A DNA stretch of 64,000 nt. Source: Marasmius tenuissimus. Taxonomy: Eukaryota; Basidiomycota; Agaricomycetes; Agaricales; Marasmiaceae. The DNA lies in NCBI GenBank assembly GCA_029532415.1, contig JAQOTA010000024.1, positions 62,001 to 126,000 on the forward strand. Direction: 5' to 3'. A program made the translations under genes and the position numbers. Each line of letters begins with the position of its first letter. Position 1 is the stretch's first letter. This document shows positions 46,481 through 57,395 of this stretch, piece after piece. Under the pieces are notes generated by a model. That model made no database searches. It saw only the letters and a list, made by a program, of their open reading frames with translations, and was not told the DNA's origin.

Positions 46481-47395
46481 TGGAGGTGAATATTCTCGAG
46501 TTCAGACATTTGCTCTGATTGGTGAGTACCTGCTAGTACTTCTAACGAGAATCTCTCAGTGACTGGGAAATGCACCGGGTTTCCCCAGACTATCGCATTC
46601 AACAAGTTGGCTTCGATGTCAAAATCACTGGATGAGATAGGATTGGATGGACGGGTGTCAAGGATACCGTGAGGGACTAGAAGAACTTGTAGAATCAATG
46701 TGACCACAACGACTTCGACGCAGGCGCCCACTTCAGTCCTAACACCCTGACCGTGGTCTTGTTCCTGTGAACTCCCTTTCTGTTCACTCATGGCGTTCAG
46801 TGCCTCGCCGTCGGCCTCGTCTGATCATGAGCAGAGATATATCAGTGGAACATGTGTCTTCGAACCGGAACATTCACCTCGGAGTCGATAGTAGGGTTTT
46901 CGTCCAATGACCTTGTGTGCCACACTATTTCTGGACTGTATCATTCTCATCAGTGAGAGCTAATTCCCGAAGAGGGCCGCATGACCCATGGAACAACTTC
47001 GAGTGCTACTCACTTGGTGTTAAGGAACTCCCCATTCGACATATTAAAGTTGAAGGTAGAGTTCTTTCACAATGACTCATTACGGTGTTTACAATGCTGA
47101 AAGTCTTGAAAAGCGGTCGTCCGTGCTATAGGGCAGCAAATCCAGTGTCCTTATGTAGCGGGAGTCTCGCCCCATGGGCATAAGGCTTCGATAGATTCGT
47201 GGTAAGGAAGATTCCGACTATAGCATATTGTCACCCCGTTGGCGTCGTTCTGTTTCCCATCTCACGGTCATGTACAAAAGGCGAACACGTCCATTGGTGC
47301 GATCTATCATTCGACAATCACTGACTCCTTCAGCTGAAAGGTAAGAGGTGTCCCCCTTCAATCCGTCGCCGCAAGATGTTGAAGTAGGCTCAGAA
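46481..47395. other. Upstream region of paralogue D
   Basis: A 107-residue minus-strand frame (46468-46791) has one hydrophobic segment (VEVVVVTLILQVLLVPHG) but no recognisable relative and no matching frame in R1. I leave it uncalled. Unlike A and C, no POL12 fragment is visible before D. Confidence 0.4.
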
Positions 47396-50300
47396 ATGTC
47401 AGAACCACCGAACTTCGGTGATACCCTCTCAGGTGGAATCCAAGAAGTCTCTGCCCTACTCCCTTTGCTTGGTACAGAGCAGTGCGAACGACACGTCGGC
47501 ACTGCGCTGGACAAGGGCTGGCTGTTCGCCGCTGCTACACCTCTCTCAATCTTTGGTAGCCTCGGGATAGTGAAGACGGCGTTCGCAACACTCTTGGCCA
47601 CTACGACAAAACCTTTCCACGGCGGATGGTGGTTGAGTGACGCCGGCTTTGGGACCACGGGTTCGGTGTCATCTATGGTTACCCTCGTGAAAGACACTAA
47701 GCAGTATGGAGCGGAGGTTCGGCTACAACGACTGTTGAAGGAGCAGCATATTGACGATCTCGAGGTGGTAAATGGTATTGAGTGGTATGGTTGGCGGAGA
47801 AATATTGACACAGAGTCGGACGGCTCAGATCAGAATAGCACGGATGGTACAAGCTCAGTGGTGTCGGTACGTCCTCATTATACTTTCGAGTACATTCTTG
47901 ATGCTGATATAGATATATGCACATTCTTACAGTCCCCTTTCTCAAACTTGTCATGGAATGCTTCCCTCATCTTGAGCTCGACGGTGTTATCACTCGTTGG
48001 CATCACGCCTTATCTCTACCTCATCCACAACCATTGGGGGCGTGTATTGTTGTGGTTGTTCCCCATGCTCCGTTCATTTGGCTCCCTGCTGTGCGTGGTC
48101 TCGGTGCAGCTGGCCCTTCAGATCAGGATACATCGCATTACAACCACCAGTCTACTCCTTATGAAGGCACGAAAGCGGTACCCTCTCAAAATCGACGACG
48201 CCGTTCAAGACAGGGAAACACTTTTGGAGCTGCGGTTGCGCAAGCTCAAAGACGAAGTCCGAGACGAACTAGGTCGCGATCCTGACCCGGAGAAGCAGTT
48301 GGATAGGGAATACCTCGCAGAGTTACAAGGCGTGCTCGAAGCCCACACCCTATCGGGAGATGCCCTTATATTCCTCCTACAGGCCATTCTCATTGCGGGG
48401 ATGGCCATGATCGTCGCGGGTTACGTCGGTTGCTTCAACATGGTCAGCCGAACGGATGTGCCAAATGGCCCCTACGTGTGGTTTGGGATGGAAACTGGTC
48501 TTGCGGTCCTCCGTATCGCGTTGTGGGGCTGGAATCCGTCTTGGGATGAGGGTGATACAGGGATGACAATCCACTTGTCATTGCGTAGCAGATCTGACAC
48601 TCTACATAATCTCTTGGACTCCGCGCCAACCAATAGTCCTGTCGAGACATCACCCATCCTTCATTCTTCCTCAGACAACGCCGGTACCATCAAGCTTGCC
48701 TCCGCTTCTGCCATCTCTCACTTTCCGCTCATCACCACTCCCCAACCTCTCTCACAGCTCACTTCCCACAACGAGTTTGCAAAAACCTGGCTGAAGAACG
48801 TAAAATACTCCTTCATTGTCGAGGGCGCCGACGATTTCCTTGCTGCTGCTACCCTATATGTAGGGCCACTGCCACGGCTCAATGCAGAGGAACTTGAGGG
48901 TTTCTTGCCGTATTACGCCATTGTACCCGACTTCCATGAGTCATGCGAGAGGAAGCTCCTTTGCATGACCCTTTGTCGAAGCGACTCGAAGTGGACCTCA
49001 ATCTCTGTCTTCATCAATGGAGACATGTCGCGTACTGTATTCACCTCCCAATCTCGAGATTTTCCTGGCACCCGTGCGCTTTGTGTCACTCTAGACACCG
49101 AAGTAAAGCTGGATTCAATCGCCGCTATCGATCGTCGAACACTCAATCTTCTCCTTGATTACTCCTTCCGACTGTTCAGCCGGCTGTGCACAGTTGATAG
49201 AAGAACAGGTAGTCAACTTCCTCTGTCATGGAACGTCACCCTTCCCTCTTTCCTTCACCCAGGGACTATCAAAGAATCAATCCCGTTAACGAACATCGAC
49301 AAGGAGTATCTTCAAATGCGTCAGATATACGATCTAAAAGGTGACTATTGTCTACAGAGGGGCTCTGTAATTCTCGGGGTTTTCCGGACTTGGGAAGGTC
49401 TAGAATGGGGACTTATTTTGGAGAGTGCCGTTATGGAGGTCTACCTTTGCAATCTCGAGCATCGTCTTGTTCAGCCTATCTCGCCGTCCCCGAGTCATCT
49501 CCGTCCGCTTGCACTGGAGTGGATTCGGGGCATGGAGGACCGAATCTCGTTGGAGAAAGAGGCGCGTCGCAGGAAATGGAGTGATCCAGCCAAGGCTTCT
49601 CAGCTTTTCGAGTACGAGGCAACGTATGATACGTTGGTGCGTGAGCTTCGATCCCTGCGCCAATTACACAGCGATAGCGTTATAATACGACGTTGGGGAG
49701 AAATCATAGATCACCCTGATCACTCACCATCCGTTTCAGACCTATTCGCACTCCCGCCACTTCACAATCTAGAGAAGCTCAGGAAGGCACTCTTCCCCCT
49801 TTTTACTGTGAACGGTCAGGTAAATGTCCCAACGCCGGTGTATCATAAAATGGTCGCCTTCCTCCGGTCATCACTGTCTCGTTTATCTGGCGCCAGAGCA
49901 CCTTCACTACGCGACCGCATTGACCCTTACGGTCCAGGATCCCCCGAATTCAGTCCCCCATTCACAAGAATTCGTCAACTCTCAGAAGCGAATTTAAGCG
50001 CGTTGTCCCTCCAGCTTAATTCGATTCAGATACTCGACTTGCATCCTTGGTCGGGCAAGGTGGACGGCTTGCTTCGTCTTCTAGGTTCCCTCCCTCCATC
50101 GCCTTCACTCACCAGTGTGATTTTCAATTCAACCTCGTTTAACAATGACACTCTCTCATTGCTCACATCCGTCCTGCAGAAGCATCGCAGGATCGTGTGT
50201 GTGGTGTTTCTCGACTGTGGCCAGACCAACAGAACTCATATTGGCCAAGCTATTGCCGCCAACCGCCAGAAGTGGAAACAGGAAGCGCGGAGCGAAGGCA

Positions 50301-50981
50301 AATTCATGTACAGCGTTGGATTGGACCTCAACCCCATGATGAACAAGGACCAGCCCGTTCTTGTGTATTTTCATGACATCGTCCTAACGAGGCGTGGAGA
50401 TGTTTTTGCTATGATATATATCCCTCGACCGGGCAAGATTACTCTTAACCTTTCCCTAATGCCCGAGCACAATGACCTTACCCTCATTGCTACACTTACG
50501 CGGTCAGACGACGCTTCTGCCAACAGTGGCCGCCACACGGTTCGCTTCAACGTCAAAGTATCCAATACCCCCCAGTCAAAGTTTGTATCAGTTGGAGAAT
50601 TCCCTGAACTACGGACGGGCTGTTACGAGCTGCGTGTTCAACTTGAAAAAGGTATCAAATACTTTTTTAGGAAGCTCACGATAGACTTCAACGCACGGTC
50701 AACTGGAGAAGAGTCGGACCAGAGACTGGATGAGGACCAGACAGCTGAGGTAGCTCGGACGATAGTACGAGAGGGCGAGGAGGCTAAAGGAGAGACATTC
50801 TCTTTAGAGACGGTGGGTGTCCGCCTTTTGATCTATTATAATATTGATTGAGCTATGCCGATAGACATCTCGACTGCGCAGGGCAGCAGGTTCAGCAAGA
50901 GGTGACGGATCGCTGCTTGGACACCTTTCTCACCACTACCACCCTTCCTATTTTGGAGGTATACTCAGCCGTAGACGTTAG
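47396..50981 (+). CDS. Paralogue D: large multi-membrane-span protein
   Basis: Three exons: 47396..47866, 47933..50812, 50865..50981; about 1155 residues, introns 66 and 52 nt in phase 0. The first intron is a multiple of three and free of stops, so the unspliced message would also be translatable. Domain layout as in A-C: invariant exon-1 block, hydrophobic helices, a full-length Arg/Glu/Leu coiled coil (about 48170-48330), two more hydrophobic segments, GPYVWFGMETGLAVLR, then a long soluble region ending in LTIDFNAR. The last exon encodes only 38 residues, basic and His/Arg-rich, related to the other copies just over its first few codons. The ATG at 47396 gives the common MS-PPNFGD start. 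Family function unknown. Confidence 0.86.
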
Positions 50982-52355
50982 TAGCGATCCTTGTACAGTG
51001 AACGTACACTTTGAAGAATGACATCACTCCGATTGCGCACGGCAACAAGAGCATTTGACGAGTAACACCGGAACGTATTCCGATTTGGCCACCATGCATC
51101 TGCATCATGCATCATGCATTATCGATATCCACAGTCCGTACAGCTCCGACCAAACGCCCAGAGATAACGTTCAAGCCAGTGCCACTTTGACGATTCAGAG
51201 AACACCTTGGGTCTGGGCGAGTTCCCTCAGAACCCTCCGCTGGCATTCCTTGTCCTCGCCCACGAGACGCACACGAATCAGTCAACGAAATGAGGCTAAT
51301 ACCACCACCATCACCTTGAGATACCCTCGCATGGCCCTACTCAATGTGCGGTCGGTGCTACTATGTCGTCTAAGAGTCTGTTTGGATAGTTCCCAGGTCC
51401 TGGGTCCGGACCCAGTTTCAGGTTTCGGAACATGCCGGGATCACGTGTGTAGGCGCGCCAGTCGAGCGCTCTTCGAAGACTCTTCGCTTTTCGTTCATTA
51501 TCCGTCCCAAAGTTGCGTTCCAACGCGTAAAAATGATCAAAGCTCATGAAAAGTGCTATAATAAAGGAAATAAACGGCTTAGAACGCATGAGACCCTCAT
51601 TTTGTGTATACATGCACGCGATTACACGCACCAGGATTAGCTTCAGCTGGTTTCCGGTATTCGGGCAAGAAGGCAGGTGTGTAGGTTAGATATATTACAA
51701 GTAATGGGTTTTTTGCATTCAAAACATTGAGCTCTGTAGTCCTTTGGTTTGTAAATCAATTTTGGAGAGCAAGTTCATCCCAAATCAGTTCAAGAACCTA
51801 CGAGTGGTCGCCCGACGCGCCCACATACGTGATCCCGGCATGTTCCGAAACCTGAAAACTGGGTCCGGACCCAGGACCTGGGAACTATCCAAACAGACTC
51901 TAACCAAGGCCCCAGACGGTGGGACTTGAACACGACATGGGTGGGCCAGTTGGCCCTGGAACCGGAATTGAGGGGCTTGTTGCAGAAGGATATTGAGTCG
52001 CATTTCTACATCGCAGCTACAGTGTTGCATAAAGTCGGACGATTCGTAGAACAGATTCCCAATGCCCATTGTCTCGTTACGAACTTTTAGGACTACCTTC
52101 AGAGCACGCCTGAGTTCGTTATAGCAGGCCGTGAGAGGTTCCGTACGGAGCGATACGCACGACCAGTAACACACACCCTTTTCCGTTACTGATCTGGACG
52201 CTGAGCGCGAGCGTTGAGTACTGAGTACCAGTTGTACGATGGTCCAGGTCCGAGTAGCATTTAGACTCAGAACCTAGAGGGAATTTGGAAAGCGGGAATT
52301 TCGGCAATTGCCGTAAACCTTCCTTGCTTCCCTCACCGTGAGGATATCACAACAC
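50982..52355. other. Intergenic region carrying the MITE
   Basis: Between paralogue D and the thiamine pyrophosphokinase gene. Apart from the 51374-51900 element, no gene is supported; short frames on both strands lack domains. Confidence 0.5.
51371..51903. mobile_element. MITE with ~75-bp terminal inverted repeats and TAA target duplication
   Basis: The element is 51374-51900 (527 bp), flanked by TAA on both sides (51371-51373 and 51901-51903). The ends GAGTCTGTTTGGATAGTTCC and its reverse complement start inverted repeats of about 75 bp (to about 51448 and from about 51825) that differ at only a few bases. Both arms contain the palindrome CTGGGTCCGGACCCAG. There is no transposase frame. 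The 3-bp TAA duplication and CTGTTTGG-type end fit the PIF/Harbinger superfamily; that assignment is inferred. Confidence 0.85.
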
Positions 52356-53474
52356 ATGGCATCCAAAAATTGGAATGTGGACTTCCTTGCCTCTCACGAG
52401 TCTGCTTGCCAACGAGTTCTCATCATCCTCAACCAACCTTTCTCATTCCCACTCCTCGAGCGCGTCTGGAAGTCGACGCATTGGCATTGCTGTGCCGATG
52501 GAGGTGCAAACCGGTTGCACGACTTGGTTGCGTCGTTGGCGGTGAAGAACGAGAGCTTGAGTAATGGAATTGGAAAGAACGAGTGCGTGGTCGTGTTACT
52601 GATTCTACTCGACTTGCATGCTTATTCAGTAGATTCTGTTTGAATCTAGGATACACAAGAATTCGAGATTTATGCCGGACTTGATCAAGGGCGATTTGGA
52701 TTCGTTACGCTGTGATGTTCGACACTACTATGCCTCGCAGGTGAATTTGAGTATTATTTCTTGCTCGGAGCTGGACCTGACCTCTCTTGGTGCCAGGGCG
52801 TACCCGTTGTCGAGGACTCAGATCAATATACAACAGATCTCATGAAATGCGTCACCGCGGTGGAAGAGAAAGAGCGCGAAGATGGGCAAGAGGTACGCAA
52901 ATCCCAGTACCGACGGATGATTCCCAGAGTTAACCATCATTGTAGTACGAAATCATCATTCTAGGTGGTCTGGCAGGTCGACTGGATCAGACAGTCCATC
53001 TGCTGTCGTTCCTGCACAAATTGAGGAAGAAGCGTAGCAAGATCTTTGCGGTGACGGATGATAACGTTGGCTGGGTATTGGACGAGGTGGGTGCTTCAAA
53101 GACAATCACCTTTGCTGGACGTTTATGCCATTTTCTAGGGAGAGCACTCAATACGGATTGATCATAGCGCTCTAGGAGTTACATGTGGGCTGCTACCTAT
53201 CGGTGTCGATGGCACGATGTTATCCACTTCCGGTTTGAGATGGAATCTAAGTACGGCGTCCCTTTTGGCCCTTTTGTATCGTATTGACGTTACTCTACTA
53301 ACAGCTGATCACCCCTCCTCTTTTGATGGACTGATGTCGACGTCGAACCACCTTGTTCCGGGTCAAGACGTGTGGATCAAGACGTCGAGACCGATATGGT
53401 GGACCGCCGAGCTGAGGGACTTGGGAGCACCGGATAAGAAGGAGACGCTTATGGTTAATGGCACTGCTCGGTAG
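52356..53474 (+). CDS. THI80: Thiamine pyrophosphokinase
   Basis: Six exons: 52356..52582, 52650..52740, 52797..52892, 52946..53086, 53139..53250, 53305..53474; 278 residues, all in frame. It transfers pyrophosphate from ATP to thiamine, making the cofactor thiamine diphosphate in the cytosol. Family motifs in order: CADGGANRLHDL (about residue 50), PDLIKGDLDSL, DQYTTDLMKC, IIILGGLAGRLDQTVHLLSFL, then the C-terminal thiamine-binding domain with SALGVTCGLLPIGVDG and SSFDGLMSTSN. Length fits fungal Thi80. The second exon starts after a TCTAG acceptor, the only one that avoids stops and joins to the PDLIKGDLDSL motif. Nothing unusual is seen in the active-site motifs. Confidence 0.95.
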
Positions 53475-54192
53475 AGTTTAGATGGGGAAACGACTTGTGA
53501 GCGGTTTTTGCAATAATTCAGTGGCCTCTTCTAATCCTCCCTCCAGGTAGGAGTTTCGTCTATGTTCATAAAATAGAATACAACAACAATAATGATAATT
53601 TTAGGGGTGCTTTCCAACCCGTACGACCTTCGTCTGGCTCAGAAGAACAGCCTGTGGCAAGAGATTGAAATCGAAGGAAAACGGACTGAGGATGAGAATG
53701 GCTTACGGTGCTTCTAACCAGAACGAAGTATCCGCCTTCGGAGGTCGCTTCGCGGCTTGCCTGTTTGATGTTTTTGACTGCTGGGCACTATCCCGAACCT
53801 GCTCTCCATGTGCATGAGTCAAACTTCATGCCCCAGGGCTTAACGCCGGACAGCATACCTGAGCTTCCCTGTGGAGGATCTTGGACAGAGATACAACGGC
53901 TGCTGAGGTCGAGTAGCCCTCCTTGATGGTGTGGGATGCCTTGCAGCAGTCGACGGACATTGGGTGAGGGGAGCAGTAAGATTAGGAGCCTCTCCTTTAT
54001 ATGTTTCACGGCATGAAACTATTGTACTTTGATTGCGTTTGCGGAGTTGTAGGATGAGACAAGAGTAAACTGTCAGATACAAACGATCTCCAAAAAGCAT
54101 TCGTTGATCCAAAGTCCTGAACAAAACAGCAACTGACTAAGTACATATCAGTCAACAACAAGCAAGTACAGTAACAATACGGTAGTACAATC
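53475..54192. other. Intergenic region; possible short frame 53708-53926
   Basis: A 72-residue plus-strand frame (53708-53926) and a short run before it lack recognisable domains. They could be a decayed gene end. Otherwise this is the shared 3' flank of two convergent genes. Confidence 0.35.
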
Positions 54193-55417
54193 CTAGGCCC
54201 CACGTCCCCTTGGTCGAAGGCCTCTTCGAGCTGCGATACCTCCCCTCCCAAACGTCACACTTGCTGGGACGCTCATCGGTCCCGGCCCTACGCGCCCACG
54301 ATATGCACCACGTCCACGATGATTGTTGTAACCTGTCGCGGAACTGTCGATTTCCATCCCAGGTCCCTCTGAATTCGCGCCCTTGGGCACGGAATGATCG
54401 GCGTTTGGGATGAACCCTCTTGCTCGACCCCGTCCTCCCCTACCCCTCCCACGAATCATATGTCCGCCGTTGTGTGCAGGGCTGAAGCCCACTTTCACAC
54501 TACCGCGGCCGAATCGTATAGATCCCGGCACTAGCGATAGAGACGACATAGATTCTGCTAGTTTGTCTGCATCCCCATCTCTGTTGCTAATGTGTCCGTC
54601 ATCAGCATCGCTATGCGTTCCGTTATCCTTGATCTTTGTCGCATATCCGTTGGCAGACTGGCGTTCAGTCGCGTCGGACTCGTTCCCGTCGTCACTGGTA
54701 TCGTCGACCAAGTGATCGCTGACATTGTTTTCTTCGCCCTTTCCATCGTCCTGGTCCTTCGCATCCGTCGTATCTTTGATAACAGGTCCTCGCGGCTTCC
54801 ATTCTTGAATCATACTGGCTCCTTCTCCCCATCTTTTCAACAATCCTCCGACACCTAACACTGTGACGTGGAAGTAATATTCTTTCGGGTAACCATGGGC
54901 TTGAATGAGATGCAGCCTTCTGCCTTTAGGAGTCGCGAAGCGCCTTGTACACGATGTGACGAAACAAGAAAACTGCAAATCGAAGGTCACTCAGTCAGTC
55001 AGGCGATGGATAAGCGATGTAAACTTACGATTCTCTCGCCTCTGTCCTTTCGCAACGCGGCAATCGGGTCATGACATTCTGTTTGATGCTACAAAATAAC
55101 TCGAGGTTTAACGCCCTGACAAGATGATCGATAACCACTGCACTCACCAGCTCTAGAAACCTTGCTTCGGGGAATACACAGCTACATCCTCTTTGTTCGC
55201 ATACATGTGCATGGTAAGTCGCATAATGAGTTTCAAGTTCCTTAGAATTCGCGAGATATGTCGGTCTGTGATTACATGTTGGTGGTAGACTGCATAAGAG
55301 CTGGTGCGCGCCCGCTCCAGATGCAGTTCTTGATGATTTGAGAATCGGTGATGATGGAGGTGACTGTGATGAGTCTGAAGACGAGTCTGAGGGTAGCCTT
55401 GGCCTCTTTGAAGCCAT
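54193..55417 (-). CDS. C2H2 zinc-finger protein with RGG-rich tail (ZNF511-like)
   Basis: Three exons: complement(54193..54972, 55029..55088, 55148..55417), 369 residues, phase-0 introns. After a Ser-rich N-terminus come Cys/His clusters: CSLPPTC...HYATYH, CEQRGCSCVFPEARFLELH with a following HQTEC, and CFVTSCTRRFATPKGRRLH..H. This three-finger layout with the finger split by an intron resembles ZNF511-type proteins. The middle is acidic (Asp/Ser/Asn). The last ~100 residues are rich in Arg and Gly (GRGRGGRGRARG, RGRGAYRGRVG), typical of RNA-binding or methylated RGG tails. Nuclear location is likely. It is divergent from the KH-domain gene, 164 bp between starts. The family name is tentative. 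Confidence 0.85.
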
Positions 55418-55581
55418 TTAGTGTTCGAAAAAGAAGGGGGAAAAGGGTCAAGAGATATCCCACATGCTCGCAGTCAACAGAGTGGGCAGAGGGACCAGGC
55501 GAGTGTCGTGACATCTTTTGTGTTGAGAAAAGCGTGACGCGCTGTGACTCACATCTTTCTCGAACCACCACCACCACCATC
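55418..55581. promoter_or_regulatory. Compact bidirectional promoter region
   Basis: Only 164 bp separate the start codons of the divergent zinc-finger/RGG gene and the KH-domain gene. A shared promoter for two putative RNA-binding proteins is likely. No specific box was recognised. Confidence 0.45.
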
Positions 55582-57180
55582 ATGTCCAAGCGCAAATGGG
55601 ATCAGCCAGGACCGTCCAATGGCGAGGGAGCGCCGTCTAACAAAGCCGAGAATGGTGAAGATGGTGCGTCTGCGTCCGAGGCAGCGGCTGCAGCTGCAGC
55701 GATTGCAGCGAAGATTGCGGCACAGTTCGCTGGAGGAGGACTTACCGGTGCGATGAAGGATCCACACGACGCGGAATTTACTCAAGACATTGATATTAAC
55801 GACGTCAGGAATCGATATCTGTTGACCAAGTCGTCTACTCAGCAGGATGTACGTCGCGTCAACGAATTTGTGCAAGTCTTCGTTACTCATTTGTGTCTTA
55901 CAGATCCACGACGAGACTGGGGCATCTGTCAGCACCAAGGGTGTGTGGTATCCAGACAGGAGCAAGGCTACGGAAAGGGATCCGCCATTGTATCTGCATG
56001 TCATGGCAAATACGAAGGAAACTCTGCAGAAAGCCATTGACAAAATCAACGAGTTGATGTCACTTGACATGGGTTCGCTGGTTGAAGATAAGAAGGACAG
56101 AATGAGAGAAAAGGTGCGACGCGAGTTGGCAGTCGTTTTTCTCTGGTAACTCAATATCTTCTCTATTTGCAGCGAAAATGGCCAGAAGAAAAGTTGCCTG
56201 TTGGGTTAGAGTCCATTCGGAACTTCAACGTCCGTGCAAAAGTGGTTGGACCCAGTGTGCGTACACACTTTTCCGATGCAGAATTTAAAATACTGACATC
56301 AAATACAGGGTTCTTTCGTGAAGTATATTCAGCAAGAAACGGGCACTCGTGTGCAAATCAAGGGTTTAGGGTCTGGCTTCATCGACCAAGAAACTGGCAG
56401 AGAAAGCGAGGAGCCCTTGTACATCCACATAACGTGCGTCACATCTGCGACTTTCCGTGCCGCGCCCTCTGACTCGTAATGTCTTTCAGTGGCCCAGAAG
56501 AAGGACAGGTCGCAAGAGCAAAGGTACTAACTGAGGACCTTCTACTCGTTGTCCGGTCGGAACACGCAAAAATGGCATCCGTCGTCCAACAGCAGCAGAT
56601 GGAGCTTCACCAGGCACAAGCACAATATGCCGCTTACAGCGCTATGCAGGTTCGTGTCGTTCTTTACTCGCTATCTTCAGTACACGCTTCTCTATCTCTG
56701 GATTCCCGATGAGCGCTTTGGCTACTGATCGTAGACTGGATTGACTTGACTGAGTATGGCGCTAACTTGAACTCTGAACTAACCCTTCGTAGGGATACGC
56801 TCCGCCTCCACCTTCTGGTGCCCCTCCCCCGCCTCCGCCTGGTGAACAACCCCCACCTCCTCCAGATGGTCAACAACCACCACCGCCAACCCAAGGCGAT
56901 CCCTCACAGTCAGTTGAAGCTTATACAGCTTACTGGTGAATACCCGTTCAATCTATGGTTGTGGGACCTTGCTAACAAATGACTGCTCAGGGCACAATAC
57001 GGTTACGATGTCAATTCGCCTCAATTCAAGGAATGGATCGCGAGCCAGTCACAACAGTATAACCAGTACTATGCTCAGTATGGTCAGGCTGGTGCTGAAG
57101 GTGCTGCTGCACCTGGCGGCGCTGAGGCTCCCCCTCAACCTCCCTCGCAGGCCCCGCCTCCACCTCCGCCGCCTAGTTAA
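55582..57180 (+). CDS. KH-domain RNA-binding protein, KHDC4/BLOM7-like
   Basis: Seven exons: 55582..55848, 55904..56113, 56173..56256, 56309..56433, 56490..56649, 56793..56935, 56991..57180; 392 residues, all in frame. The N-terminus SKRKWDQPGPS is typical of this splicing-associated family. An Ala-rich helix follows, then a first KH-like domain (NDVRNRYLLTKSSTQQDIH ... LYLHVMANTKETLQKAIDKI) and a second, better KH domain (RAKVVGPSGSFVKYIQQETG, IKGLGSGF, LYIHITGPEEGQV). The C-terminus is Pro/Gln/Tyr-rich (GYAPPPPSGAPPPPPPG; QYNQYYAQYGQAG), as in SF1/BBP-type splicing factors that bind WW, SH3 or GYF partners. Role in pre-mRNA splicing is inferred from the family. Confidence 0.92.
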
Positions 57181-57395
57181 AGGTAACGATAGGGTGTATA
57201 GTATGACTATGAGTGCCAGTAATGCGTTCGAATACATCGTAGTTTTCCTTTCCTTTCCGTCGCTGTGTGCGTTGAGTGACCCAATGAGAGATAAGTAACA
57301 ACGATAAGATTAGATCTCGGTAGTTTGACGCCCGCAAAATTCCTGGATGCTAGTCTCCCTTGTTCCACCACCTCCACCATCGGTTTCTACTCGCC

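Noticed and set aside
46468..46791. Minus-strand 107-residue frame with one hydrophobic segment
   Set aside because: No recognisable relative, overlaps the end of R2 and is not kept in R1; left as unproven.
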